A DNA stretch of 64,000 bases from Ulvibacterium sp965248315 (GCF_965248315.1 NZ_CBDFIX010000002.1:620001-684000), one strand, 5' to 3'. Positions 25,944-35,061 are shown, counted from the first letter of the stretch. Program-made: numbers and translations. The notes: a model not told the origin generated them from the sequence alone.

Positions 25944-27090
25944 TTTAATTGTAATAGGCGGAGGTGTGTTGGGTACCTTTCATGCTTACCATGCCATAAA
26001 AAAAGGATTGGCAGTGGCCCTCATTGAAAAAGATGCGACTCCCTTAGGGGCTACGGTACGTAATTTTGGCCAGGTAGTCCCTTCCGGAATGAACGGTAAA
26101 TGGCAAGTTTATGGAAGGGAAAGTCTTAAAATATACAAAGACATTCAATCAAAATTTGATGTTTCGGTCCGGCAAGAGGGCACGGTCTATTTGGCTTCCA
26201 ACGAGGAAGAGATACAGTTGCTCGAGGAGCTTTCTGAAATAAATAATCATAACGACTATCCCTCCCGGTTATTGACCCAGAAAGAGTGTTTGCGGGACTA
26301 TCCCGGTCTAAGGGAAAATTATGTAAAAGCAGGACTCTTCTTTCCCGAAGAAGTAATTGTTGAACCACGATTAATGATTAATCGCCTACACGCCTATTTA
26401 GTGGGCATCGGTTTGGAACTATACAAGAATACCGAGGCAATCGAATGCCATAGCCTAGTCGATTATGTCAGTGTACATACCGCCAAAGGGGATACTTTTT
26501 CGGCCGGTGAGGTAATCATTTGTAATGGCAGCGATTTCAAGACCTTATATCCGTTGCTGTTCAATGAGAGTAATCTGGAGGTCTCAAAATTGCAAATGAT
26601 GCAGACCAAGTCCCAGGGAATCTATCGTCTAAAAGGTTCCGTTTTGACCGGGCTTTCCATTAGGCGTTATGAGGCATTTGCCGAATGTCCTTCATTCGAT
26701 GCAATCAAGGCCAAGGAGGATCCCGATTCATTGGAGAAAAAGTGGGGTGTTCATATTCTTTTTAAACAGGCTGTCGATGGCTCTATCATTTTAGGGGATT
26801 CCCATGAATATGCCCCTGCAGAACATATGGACGAACTTGGATTCGATATCAAGATGGACATAGACCGTTTTATTTTAACCGAGGCCCAAAAAATAATGGA
26901 TCTTCCCACCTATGAAATTCAGAATCGTTGGACAGGTCGGTATTCCCAATGCAAAAATTCCGATATTTATCAAAAGACAATAGACAAAAATATCCACATC
27001 GTAACCGGAATAGGCGGTAAGGGAATGACCGGCAGTGCAGGGTTCGCTAAGGAAAACATAAATTCAATATTTCATTTTAAGCATGCATAA
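25927..27090 (+). CDS. FAD-dependent oxidoreductase of the phosphonate-associated HpnW (TIGR03364) type
   Basis: A 387-residue DAO-fold flavoenzyme: VIGGGVLGTFHAYHAIKKG (FAD motif, residues about 9-27), then the clade-typical LGATVRNFGQVVPSGMNG, and the C-terminal GIGGKGMTGSAGFAKENI FAD loop. The TIGR03364 clade is genomically tied to PhnX-like hydrolases and proposed to oxidatively deaminate aminophosphonates (2-aminoethylphosphonate variants, such as 1-hydroxy- or N-methyl forms) to phosphono-aldehydes. The next gene, overlapping by 8 bases, is such a hydrolase, which strongly supports this role. Cytoplasmic, no signal peptide. The exact substrate is inferred. Confidence 0.85.
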   Translation: MRNVYDLIVIGGGVLGTFHAYHAIKKGLAVALIEKDATPLGATVRNFGQVVPSGMNGKWQVYGRESLKIYKDIQSKFDVSVRQEGTVYLASNEEEIQLLEELSEINNHNDYPSRLLTQKECLRDYPGLRENYVKAGLFFPEEVIVEPRLMINRLHAYLVGIGLELYKNTEAIECHSLVDYVSVHTAKGDTFSAGEVIICNGSDFKTLYPLLFNESNLEVSKLQMMQTKSQGIYRLKGSVLTGLSIRRYEAFAECPSFDAIKAKEDPDSLEKKWGVHILFKQAVDGSIILGDSHEYAPAEHMDELGFDIKMDIDRFILTEAQKIMDLPTYEIQNRWTGRYSQCKNSDIYQKTIDKNIHIVTGIGGKGMTGSAGFAKENINSIFHFKHA

Positions 27091-27766
27091 GATAGAATTG
27101 GCCGTTTTTGATATGGCAGGAACAGTAGTAAACGAGGACAATGTAGTATATAAGACACTTCAAAAGGCCATCAACAAAAAGGGATACCTTTTGACTTTGG
27201 ACTTTGTGCTGGAACATGGAGCGGGGAAAGAAAAACATCAAGCAATAAAGGACATCCTTCGGATGGAGGAGGGTTATGATCAAGATGAGATTGCAAAGGA
27301 AATTTTCAAGAATTTCAAAAAAATGTTGGGAAATGCCTATCAGGATTTGAGCGTAACCACATATGAGGGGGTTGAAGATTTAATTGACACCCTTAAAAAG
27401 CTAAATATTAAAGTGGCCTTAAATACAGGTTACGATAAGAACACCGCACAGTTACTACTGGACAAAATGAATTGGGCCATGGGGATTCACTATGATATAT
27501 TGATTACTGCGGACGATGTAAAAAGAGGTAGGCCAGATCCCGATATGATTTTTGAGGCCATGGATATTCTACAAATAAACGACCCTTCCAAAGTCTTAAA
27601 AGCAGGGGACTCGATTATTGATATCCAAGAAGGAAAAAATGCCAGATGCGGTATGACCATAGGAGTGACCACAGGCGCACATACTAGGGAACAGTTAAAT
27701 TCCGCAAAGCCCACCTATGTTCTGGATTCGTTGGTAGAATTGGAAGAGATTCTTACTTCGGAATAA
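27083..27766 (+). CDS. Phosphonatase-like HAD hydrolase (PhnX-like)
   Basis: A 227-residue HAD-superfamily enzyme closest to phosphonoacetaldehyde hydrolase, which breaks the C-P bond to give acetaldehyde and phosphate. The nucleophile motif is VFDMAGTVV (Asp10), the phosphonatase form DxAGT, not DxDxT. In the cap domain EHGAGKEKHQ places Lys49 at the position of the PhnX Schiff-base lysine (in MGLLKIDH of PhnX), while His45 stands where PhnX has methionine. Later motifs are LNTGYDKNTAQ, DDVKRGRPDPDM (Arg replacing the usual HAD lysine) and KAGDSIIDIQEGKNA. This fits the PhnX-like clade found beside TIGR03364 enzymes. It converges on the regulator gene. Confidence 0.87.
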   Translation: MHKIELAVFDMAGTVVNEDNVVYKTLQKAINKKGYLLTLDFVLEHGAGKEKHQAIKDILRMEEGYDQDEIAKEIFKNFKKMLGNAYQDLSVTTYEGVEDLIDTLKKLNIKVALNTGYDKNTAQLLLDKMNWAMGIHYDILITADDVKRGRPDPDMIFEAMDILQINDPSKVLKAGDSIIDIQEGKNARCGMTIGVTTGAHTREQLNSAKPTYVLDSLVELEEILTSE

Positions 27767-27784
27767 GACCGGATACATACGAAT

Positions 27785-28351
27785 TCATATAAAAAAATAA
27801 AGGACCAGCATGGTGGTGGAAATATTTCCGCGATTCACGGGAACATGGGGAATTCGTCCATCAAAGAAAATGGAGTCCCCTTCCCTAAGGCAAATCTCGT
27901 CCTCTCCAATAACGTAGTGACATTCCCCGGACAAAACGTATTTAAATTCAAAAGCATCCGTGGTGACCTTTCCTCTTTTGGAATTAGGCTCTATTTGCAA
28001 CAGGACTGTTTCAAAACCTAAGGAAGACAGTTGTTTTCCAAAAATATAGGTATAGGTAAATCCCAGGGCATCATCTTCTTTTTCAATTATGCTGTTCTCC
28101 TCTTTTCTGGAAACGATATACCCGGCACCGTTTGTTTGCGGCATCCCTTTAAAAAATTCGGTCACTTCAGTTTCCAGCGAACTAATGATTTTTAAAAGCA
28201 CGGGCAAGGAAGGTATGGTGCGTCCGTTTTCAATACGGGAAATCAACCCACTGGTAACACCAGCTTTTTGGGCTATATCACTTATGGTGCTATTACTGTT
28301 TTTTCGTATTTCCTTAATTCGTTTCCCAATCCCAATAAGATAGTCCTCCAT
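27785..28351 (-). CDS. XRE-family regulator with C-terminal cupin domain
   Basis: A 188-residue DNA-binding protein: N-terminal XRE helix-turn-helix (residues about 8-65; IGKRIKEIRKNSNSTISDIAQKAGVTSGLISRIENGRTIPSLPVLLKI) and a small cupin barrel (about 110-185; VLSGECHYVIGEDEICLREGDSIFFDGRIPHVPVN) that usually senses a small ligand. I start at the ATG at 28351 because the longer frame runs through the operator/promoter region. It lies between the two arms of the phosphonate locus on the opposite strand and is flanked upstream by two perfect palindromes, so autoregulation and control of the locus are likely. Confidence 0.88.
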   Translation of the reverse strand: MEDYLIGIGKRIKEIRKNSNSTISDIAQKAGVTSGLISRIENGRTIPSLPVLLKIISSLETEVTEFFKGMPQTNGAGYIVSRKEENSIIEKEDDALGFTYTYIFGKQLSSLGFETVLLQIEPNSKRGKVTTDAFEFKYVLSGECHYVIGEDEICLREGDSIFFDGRIPHVPVNRGNISTTMLVLYFFI

Positions 28352-28362
28352 AGCAAGAAATA

Positions 28363-28375
28363 ATGTTGCAAACAT
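28363..28375. promoter_or_regulatory. Operator O1 over the regulator -7 box
   Basis: Perfect palindrome ATGTT-GCA-AACAT. The minus-strand sequence TATGTTTG (28376-28369), an exact TAnnTTTG -7 element for the regulator gene, lies inside it. The start codon of the regulator is 12 bases away. Consistent with self-repression. Confidence 0.6.
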
Positions 28376-28390
28376 AGTACTTATATCGCT

Positions 28391-28413
28391 TTTTAACATT
28401 GCAAATGTTAAAA
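28391..28413. promoter_or_regulatory. Operator O2 upstream of the regulator
   Basis: Perfect 10-bp arms TTTTAACATT and AATGTTAAAA around the same GCA centre as O1. Its centre is 33 bp (about three helical turns) from that of O1. The shared core, an A/T arm around GCA, marks both as binding sites of the same protein, most simply the adjacent XRE-cupin regulator. Confidence 0.65.
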
Positions 28414-28552
28414 CAACCCTGTATTCCTACATACATTGGCAATTTAAACCCTTAGATCGATTAACTAACAATTTGAATATTTGTAAATAATATATAAGTA
28501 ACCATTTCATAATGTTTTTAATCTAATCCTTGCGATTATTTAACTTTAAAAG

Positions 28553-28569
28553 GAAGTTAGCCTAACTTC
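28553..28569. promoter_or_regulatory. Palindrome upstream of susC
   Basis: Perfect 8-bp arms GAAGTTAG and CTAACTTC around a single C, ending 54 bases before the susC start codon. It differs from both the TTTAC-N5-GTAAA sites and the GCA-centred operators, so a separate activator or repressor, or a leader RNA hairpin, may act on this arm. I see no convincing -33/-7 pair in the 224-base gap. Confidence 0.4.
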
Positions 28570-28623
28570 ACCTCTTGATATTTGTTTCGTAATAATTAAC
28601 CAAAGTTTACAAATACGAAAAAA

Positions 28624-31600
28624 ATGAAGAGAACACAATTGTTATTGCTACTTGCTTTTTTAGTAAGTTTTGCAGGCTATTCCCAAGTTGATTTTTCAGG
28701 AACGGTCTCGGATGAAAACAACGTTCCCCTACCCGGGGCATCGGTTGTAATAAAAGGAAGTAATACCGGTGTAGCAACTGATTTTGATGGTAATTTCAGT
28801 ATAGAACTGCCGCAAGGAAACGAAATCCTTATCGTGTCCTATATTGGATACATCCCCGCGGAATTTGACGCTTCCGGAAAGGCAACGGCCAATATCGTAC
28901 TCCAACCCGATTCACAACAATTGGATGAGGTAGTAGTAACGGCCTTGGGAATAAAACGGGAAGCCAAAAAGTTGGCCTATGCCGTACAAAAAGTTTCCGG
29001 AGAGGAGCTTGCCGAGGCAAAGGAAACCAACGTGGTTAACTCCCTAGCCGGTAAAATGGCAGGCGTACAGGTAACCGGGGGAAACTCAGGGGTAGGCTCT
29101 TCCTCCCAAATTATTATTCGTGGGGAGAGTTCCTTGAATCCCAACCCAAATGCCAATTCACCCCTTTTTGTAGTAGACGGCATTCCTATCAATAACAATG
29201 TCAGCAGTGTGGGATCTGAAGGAAACATGGAGGTCGATTTTGGAAACGGCGCTATGGATATCAATCCGGATGATGTGGAGACCATGACCGTATTAAAAGG
29301 GCCAAGTGCTACCGCCTTATACGGATCTCGGGGGGGCAACGGTGTTGTTTTAATTACGACCAAATCCGGAAGGGGTACTCGGGGCATAGGTGTTTCCTAT
29401 ACCAATAATACCACATATGAGAGCATTTTGACCCTCCCCAAGTACCAGGATCGCTATGGGCAAGGTTCCAATGGGCAGTTTGCCTTTGGAGATGGAGGCC
29501 AGAACCGGTCCATTACTGGAGGCATCAACGACCATGTAGACGAAAGCTGGGGCCCTGCCTTGGATGGTCAATTGATTGCCCAACATGATAGCCCCACTAC
29601 CAGTGGTTTCCGGGCCGGGGACGTAAACTTACGCCCAAGAAACGATGATGGTACCTTTGCCGATGAGATAATAGCCACACCTTTTGTGGCACATCCGGAT
29701 AATATCCGTGATTTTTTCAGGACGGGTTTTACATTAAGCAACAACATTGCCCTTACAGGAGGTAATGAAGATGGAAATTTTAGGGTATCTTTTACAGACC
29801 TGCAAAATGAAAGTGTTATCCCCAACTCCAATTTCAAAAGGCGAACCTATGCCGTAAACGGGTCCTATAACCTTACGGATTGGTTAAAGGTGACGGCATC
29901 CATGAACTACATCAATAGTAAATCGCGTAACCGTCCCAACAACTCCTATGGCACCGAAAACATCATGTATCTTTGGATTTGGTTCGGGCGCCACATCGAT
30001 ATGAATTCGCTTCGTGATTATTGGCAACCGGGCCTGGAAGGGGTACAACAGTTTAATTACAACTACAATTACCATGACAACCCCTACTTCACGGTTTTCG
30101 AAAACACAAACGCTTTCAATAAAGATCGTGTAATTACCAATATGCGGGCAGATTTTAAATTGGCCAAGGGACTCGATTTTATGTTTCGTACGGGATTTGA
30201 TTATTCCAATGAAATCAATATGCGAAAAAGAGCATATTCCACCCAACGCTTCCCAAGGGGACAATACCGAGAGGACTACATTTATGCCTTTGAGCAGAAT
30301 ACAGATTTCTTGTTGTCCTATAATACGGAATTGGGTAAGGACTTTGATTTGGGGCTTTCATTGGGAGGTAATCACCGTTCGACCAAAAATAGATATCAAA
30401 GGATTAGTGCCAATTCCCTTTCCATACCAGAGGTATACAATTTTGATTTTGCCGCGGAACCCTTGACCTCCCTGGATACGGATAGCGAATTTGTGGTAAA
30501 TAGTTTATACTCATTTGCCAACGTAGCATATAAGGACTATTTGTTCCTAGATATTACAGCCCGTAATGATTGGTCTTCTACCTTGCCGGCATCAAACTGG
30601 AGCTACTTTTATCCATCAGCAGGTTTAAGCGTAATCTTGTCGGATATGTTTCAATTTCCAAAATCTATAAGCTTCGCCAAACTTAGGGCAGGATGGGCCA
30701 GTGTAGGTAACGATACCGATCCCTACAATTTAATCGCCACCTATGGTTCGTCCGATCCCTTCAATGGCTTTTCCAGGGTAAACTCCCCTTCGGAATTGAA
30801 GTTGGCAGACCTAAAACCGGAACGTACCAACTCTTTTGAAATAGGGGCAGATCTGCGTTTCTTGGGCAATCGTTTAGGATTGGATATAGCAGCTTATAAA
30901 TCGGCCACAGAGAACCAAATCATCTCCTTACCGGTCTCCAATACTTCCGGATTCAGTAGAAGGGTCATCAATGCCGGCGAGGTAGAAAATAAGGGGCTTG
31001 AAATTACGTTGACCGCCACCCCGGTCCAAACTGAAAACTTTAGTTGGAACACCAATATCAATTATACCATGAACCGAGGTAAAATTGTGGAATTAACGGA
31101 TGGTCTGGATTTTTATGAAATCAAAAACAACTATCTCATCGTCGGGGCCGAAGTTGGTGAACGTATGGGAGACGTTTACGGAACCGGTTTTGCAAAGGTG
31201 ACGGATAGAAATAGTCCTTTCTTTGGCCAGTGGATCATTGATGAAGGTTCGGGGCTTCCCATTCGAAGGGCTAATGAACTTAGAAACTTGGGGAACTACA
31301 ACCCGGATTTTATGATAGGTTTTCAAAATAATTTCCGCTATAAGAACCTCAACCTTAGTGTTCTTTTTGATTGGAGGCAAGGTGGGGTATTCCATTCCCG
31401 GACGGTAGCCATCGGCGGTACTACCGGTATGTTGGACTTTACCGTTCCAGGACGCGAAACCGGCATTGTAGCAGAAGGAGTAATCGATAATGGCGATGGA
31501 ACCTATACCCCAAATACCCAGAGTGTAACGGCTTCTAACTACTATTCCCATGTATACAGTAGAAGTAACGAAGAAAGCTCTATGTTCGATGCCTCTTATG

Positions 31601-31836
31601 TAAAGCTCAGGGAGGTGCGATTAGGATATAGTCTACCCAAAAAGTTGCTTGATAAATGGCCTATTAAATCGGCCACCATTGCCCTGGTAGGTCGTAATTT
31701 GGCCCTTTGGACAGAAAATGACCACGTAGACCCAGAAACCATTTCCTTTTCCGGAGGCACCATTGTACCCGGCGTAGAGGATATGGCTTTGCCTAGCACA
31801 CGAAGTTTTGGTCTAAACCTCAATCTAGAATTCTAA
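28624..31836 (+). CDS. SusC/RagA family TonB-linked outer-membrane transporter
   Basis: A 1070-residue outer-membrane protein that forms a TonB-dependent channel with the next gene product as lid. It has a signal peptide (MKRTQLLLLLAFLVSFAGYSQ), a CarboxypepD_reg-like domain (about residues 23-105, FSGTVSDENNVPLPGASVVIKG), the plug (about 110-225; LDEVVVTALGIKREAKKLAYAV, ALYGSRGGNGVVLITTKSG) and a beta-barrel ending in a C-terminal phenylalanine (LNLNLEF). No STN domain is present, so it is not of the anti-sigma-signalling type. Genetic setting with phosphonate genes instead of glycoside hydrolases suggests the cargo is a phosphonate conjugate and not a typical polysaccharide. Confidence 0.95.
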   Translation: MKRTQLLLLLAFLVSFAGYSQVDFSGTVSDENNVPLPGASVVIKGSNTGVATDFDGNFSIELPQGNEILIVSYIGYIPAEFDASGKATANIVLQPDSQQLDEVVVTALGIKREAKKLAYAVQKVSGEELAEAKETNVVNSLAGKMAGVQVTGGNSGVGSSSQIIIRGESSLNPNPNANSPLFVVDGIPINNNVSSVGSEGNMEVDFGNGAMDINPDDVETMTVLKGPSATALYGSRGGNGVVLITTKSGRGTRGIGVSYTNNTTYESILTLPKYQDRYGQGSNGQFAFGDGGQNRSITGGINDHVDESWGPALDGQLIAQHDSPTTSGFRAGDVNLRPRNDDGTFADEIIATPFVAHPDNIRDFFRTGFTLSNNIALTGGNEDGNFRVSFTDLQNESVIPNSNFKRRTYAVNGSYNLTDWLKVTASMNYINSKSRNRPNNSYGTENIMYLWIWFGRHIDMNSLRDYWQPGLEGVQQFNYNYNYHDNPYFTVFENTNAFNKDRVITNMRADFKLAKGLDFMFRTGFDYSNEINMRKRAYSTQRFPRGQYREDYIYAFEQNTDFLLSYNTELGKDFDLGLSLGGNHRSTKNRYQRISANSLSIPEVYNFDFAAEPLTSLDTDSEFVVNSLYSFANVAYKDYLFLDITARNDWSSTLPASNWSYFYPSAGLSVILSDMFQFPKSISFAKLRAGWASVGNDTDPYNLIATYGSSDPFNGFSRVNSPSELKLADLKPERTNSFEIGADLRFLGNRLGLDIAAYKSATENQIISLPVSNTSGFSRRVINAGEVENKGLEITLTATPVQTENFSWNTNINYTMNRGKIVELTDGLDFYEIKNNYLIVGAEVGERMGDVYGTGFAKVTDRNSPFFGQWIIDEGSGLPIRRANELRNLGNYNPDFMIGFQNNFRYKNLNLSVLFDWRQGGVFHSRTVAIGGTTGMLDFTVPGRETGIVAEGVIDNGDGTYTPNTQSVTASNYYSHVYSRSNEESSMFDASYVKLREVRLGYSLPKKLLDKWPIKSATIALVGRNLALWTENDHVDPETISFSGGTIVPGVEDMALPSTRSFGLNLNLEF

Positions 31837-31861
31837 ATACACTAATTAAGAAAACAAAAAG

Positions 31862-33304
31862 ATGAAAACGTCAAAGATATTATTCTCCTTTTTCCTTACA
31901 GGTACCTTCTTAATGGGCTGTACCGACGACTTTGAGGAAATCAATACCAATCCCAATGCACCGGAAGCCGTTAGCGCAAACCTTCTTGCTTCCACAGTAA
32001 CTTCGGAGATAACCCGTAGACTTACCCAAGAGGGTTATTCGGATGGTAATACTATCACCCAATTAATGGCCAAGAACAATTTCCCTGGTTTTGGCCAATT
32101 CGACTGGGACGATGAAGGCGTGTGGGATTTCATGTATGGAATATTGCCCGAAGTGAACGATATCCTGGAAATATCCAGGGCAGAGGGCACAAGAAATAGC
32201 ACCTATGAAGGCATGGCACTTACTCTTAGGGCACTTTGTTTTGCCAACCTGACCGACCTTTACATTAATGTCCCTTATACCGAAGCCCTAACAGGTAAAA
32301 GCGAAGGAATCTTTACCCCGATTTACGATGATCAGGAAACCGTTTATAACGGGGTCCTTCTAGATTTGGCCGATGCGGACTCGGCCTTGGCCAATGGGGA
32401 AAGCATTATAGGTTCTACCGGGGACGTCATTTACAATGGGGACGCGACCAAATGGAGAAAATTGGCTAACTCGCTTCGACTGCGATACCTATTGCGTATC
32501 TCCAAACAGCGGGATGTTTCCTCCGAGATGCAGGCCATTGTAACGGCGGGAAACTACATTTCCTCCAATGCGGACAATGCCGTTTTACAATACAGCGGTA
32601 CTTCCAACACCGATTCTTGGCCAGAGAGCACTGGACGTATTGGTGGATTTGACGAAAAAAGTCTTTGTACGACCGGTTTGGAATATTTGACCCGCTTCAA
32701 CGATCCTCGATTGGACATCTGGTTTGATCGTAATAGCGATGGAGATTGGGTGGGTATCCCCATAGGATTGAACCAGGACAATGCCCGTGCTTTTGATGAC
32801 GCCAACAGTCCCAGCCGATTGGATGTTAACCTATTCTACTTTTCCAGAACCAGTGCCCAAGCCTTTATCATAAAGAACTCGGAAGTTCAATTCATTCTGG
32901 CAGAGGCTGCCGAAAGAGGTTTTATTCCCGGTGATGCGGAAACATATTATAATGACGGGATAAGGGCCAGTATGTCTTACTGGGGAGTTGCCGATACGGA
33001 TATAGAAGGCTATTTGACACAGGATGAAGTGGCATATGACGGTTCTTTGGAGCTATTGATGACCCAAAAAACGCTGGCTTTGTGGAACGTTGATTATCAG
33101 GGATGGTTCAATTACAGAAGAACAGGTGTCCCCGAATTGGTAGCAGGACAGGATAATCTTAACCAAGATAGGTATCCCGTGCGCTTTTTATATCCTTCCT
33201 CCGAGCAAAACTTAAACGAAGAAAACTATAATAGGGCAGTTGAAGCCATTGGAGGTGATGACATCAATACCAAGGGCTGGTGGGAGACAGGTACTAGATA
33301 CTAG
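31862..33304 (+). CDS. SusD/RagB family outer-membrane lipoprotein
   Basis: A 480-residue surface lipoprotein that captures substrate and covers the SusC channel. Signal and lipobox TGTFLMGCTDDFEEINTNPN (Cys20) are followed by TPR-like helices (FANLTDLYINVPYTEALTG, the SusD family signature with aromatic-rich loop) and the C-terminal segment YRRTGVPELVAGQDN...RYPVRFLYPSSEQNLN typical of the SusD-like_2 subgroup. It starts 25 bases after susC. No carbohydrate-binding residues can be assigned. Confidence 0.94.
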   Translation: MKTSKILFSFFLTGTFLMGCTDDFEEINTNPNAPEAVSANLLASTVTSEITRRLTQEGYSDGNTITQLMAKNNFPGFGQFDWDDEGVWDFMYGILPEVNDILEISRAEGTRNSTYEGMALTLRALCFANLTDLYINVPYTEALTGKSEGIFTPIYDDQETVYNGVLLDLADADSALANGESIIGSTGDVIYNGDATKWRKLANSLRLRYLLRISKQRDVSSEMQAIVTAGNYISSNADNAVLQYSGTSNTDSWPESTGRIGGFDEKSLCTTGLEYLTRFNDPRLDIWFDRNSDGDWVGIPIGLNQDNARAFDDANSPSRLDVNLFYFSRTSAQAFIIKNSEVQFILAEAAERGFIPGDAETYYNDGIRASMSYWGVADTDIEGYLTQDEVAYDGSLELLMTQKTLALWNVDYQGWFNYRRTGVPELVAGQDNLNQDRYPVRFLYPSSEQNLNEENYNRAVEAIGGDDINTKGWWETGTRY

Positions 33305-33342
33305 TATTTTGTGATTAAAGTTAAAAAGGTTGCCCTAACTTT

Positions 33343-33356
33343 GGTTGGGGCCAACC
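33343..33356. repeat. Hairpin between susD and the phosphatase gene
   Basis: GGTTGG and CCAACC (33343-33348 / 33351-33356) make a GC-rich stem in the 97-base gap without a T-run. It may attenuate transcription or protect the 3' end of the susCD message so that the enzymes are made at lower levels. Confidence 0.35.
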
Positions 33357-33401
33357 CACCTATTAGGAGCTTAAACATATTGTCAAAAAACTGAAAATGC
33401 C

Positions 33402-35057
33402 ATGAGATCCATTAAACTACTTTCTGTAATACTACCATTTTTTTTCCTAGCTTGTACTTCCAAGCAGGAAATCCCGCAAGGCATTTCGTATGTAGTGGTC
33501 ATTGGAATAGATGGCCTAAGTCCTGACGGTGTTGAAAAGGCCAGTACTCCCATGCTAGATACTATGGTACAAAATGGGGCATCAACGTTTCATGCAAGAG
33601 CTGTACTACCTTCAAGCTCAAGCCCCAATTGGGCAAGTATGATCATGGGTGCGGATACCGAACAGCATGGGGTTACATCAAACGGATGGGAAAAATTTGA
33701 CCATAGGCTTCCCCCCGTAGTTGCTACCAAAGAGGGTACCTTCCCCACCATCTTTACATTGTTCAAAGATCAGCAACCTAATGCCCATGTGGGGGCCATC
33801 TATGATTGGGATGGTTTTGGCCGCTTGTTCGAAAAGAGCGATGTTGATTTTGATATTGATGGAGATCATGAGGACGGCACTACAGAAGACGCAGTAGCCT
33901 ATTTAAAAAAGCATACCCCAAAATTTACATTTATCCATTTGGACCATGTAGATCACGCCGGGCATAGTATGGGACATGGAAGCCCGGAATATTATCTATC
34001 GGTTCAGAAAGCCGATTCCCTAATTACCCAAATCGTAAACGCGACCAAAGCTGCCGGAATGTTCGAAAAAACAATGTTCATTGTTTCTTCAGATCACGGC
34101 GGATTAGGTTTTGGACATGGTGGTGAAAGTCCAGCGGAAATGAACATTCCCTTTATACTATATGGGACTGGAATCAAATCCGGATACAAAATCGAAGAAA
34201 CGGTGTACCAAATCGACAATGCTCCCACGGTAGCATATGCCATGGGGTTAAAAACACCTCAGGCTTGGATTGGAAGAGCGGTAAAGAGTGCTTTCATTGG
34301 TAACAAAAAACCCGAATTGGCCTATAAACGAAAAAACCAAATGACCCAACCAAAAATCCTTCCCGATGCAGGTTATTTTGAACCTGCGGGGGGGATTTTT
34401 AGAGCGGATTCCGTCGCAGTTGTAATACAAAATCCCAATGGAAAAGGTGAAATCCATTATACCACGGACGCGAGTTTACCTAGTTTGGAAAACGGTATCT
34501 TATATCGTGATACATTTTATGTAAAGGAAACAACGCTCATTAAGGCGGCAATTTTTGAAAAAGACCAAATAGCTACGACCGTTGCCGAAGGTAGTTTTAG
34601 AATTGTTCCAAAGGATAAAAAGGCCCCTGTAAAGTTTAAGGTATATCATGGTGAAAAACTAGAGATGCTCCCTGATTTTTCCACCGCGATGCAACCTGCC
34701 AAAGAAGGATTCATTACGGAATTCTCCCATAAAGAACTTATCCACGATGAGACCAAGGAAGATCAAATAGCCTTGGTTTTGGAGAGTTCCCTGGAAATCG
34801 ATACCAAAGGCACGTATAGTTTTTTTACCAATAGCGACGACGGCAGCAAACTTTATGTAAATGATATCTTGGTCGTGGACAATGATGGCAACCATGGGGT
34901 TCGTGAACGTAGTGGAAGTGTCACATTGGAAAAAGGCCGTCATTTAGTACGGGTGGAATTCTACAACGGAGGAGGAGGTTATCATTTGGATGTCAAGTAC
35001 AAGGGGGCCCAAGTACCCAAACAAATCATTCCGGCGAACAGACTATTCCCCATATAA
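33402..35057 (+). CDS. Alkaline-phosphatase-superfamily phosphoesterase lipoprotein with CHB_HEX-like and PA14 modules
   Basis: A 551-residue lipoprotein (lipobox FFFLAC, Cys18). The catalytic domain (about residues 27-300) is of the type I phosphodiesterase/nucleotide pyrophosphatase group: metal site Asp37 in IGIDGL, nucleophile Ser73 in LPSSSSPNWASMIMG (Thr is usual), DHVDHAGHSMGHG and SSDHGGLGFGHGG. Phosphonoacetate hydrolase PhnA belongs to the same superfamily. Next comes a chitobiase C-terminal-like segment (about 320-400; GEIHYTTDASLP) and a PA14-like module (about 440-551; FFTNSDDGSKLYVNDILVVDN), which bind glycans. It is probably surface or periplasmic, cleaving a phosphate or phosphonate ester on a glycan-like carrier. 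The substrate is inferred. Confidence 0.83.
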   Translation: MRSIKLLSVILPFFFLACTSKQEIPQGISYVVVIGIDGLSPDGVEKASTPMLDTMVQNGASTFHARAVLPSSSSPNWASMIMGADTEQHGVTSNGWEKFDHRLPPVVATKEGTFPTIFTLFKDQQPNAHVGAIYDWDGFGRLFEKSDVDFDIDGDHEDGTTEDAVAYLKKHTPKFTFIHLDHVDHAGHSMGHGSPEYYLSVQKADSLITQIVNATKAAGMFEKTMFIVSSDHGGLGFGHGGESPAEMNIPFILYGTGIKSGYKIEETVYQIDNAPTVAYAMGLKTPQAWIGRAVKSAFIGNKKPELAYKRKNQMTQPKILPDAGYFEPAGGIFRADSVAVVIQNPNGKGEIHYTTDASLPSLENGILYRDTFYVKETTLIKAAIFEKDQIATTVAEGSFRIVPKDKKAPVKFKVYHGEKLEMLPDFSTAMQPAKEGFITEFSHKELIHDETKEDQIALVLESSLEIDTKGTYSFFTNSDDGSKLYVNDILVVDNDGNHGVRERSGSVTLEKGRHLVRVEFYNGGGGYHLDVKYKGAQVPKQIIPANRLFPI

Positions 35058-35061
35058 TTGT

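Noticed and set aside
28829..31823. Long minus-strand open frames inside susC
   Set aside because: They mirror the coding frame of a well-supported SusC gene and show no family motifs or start signals.
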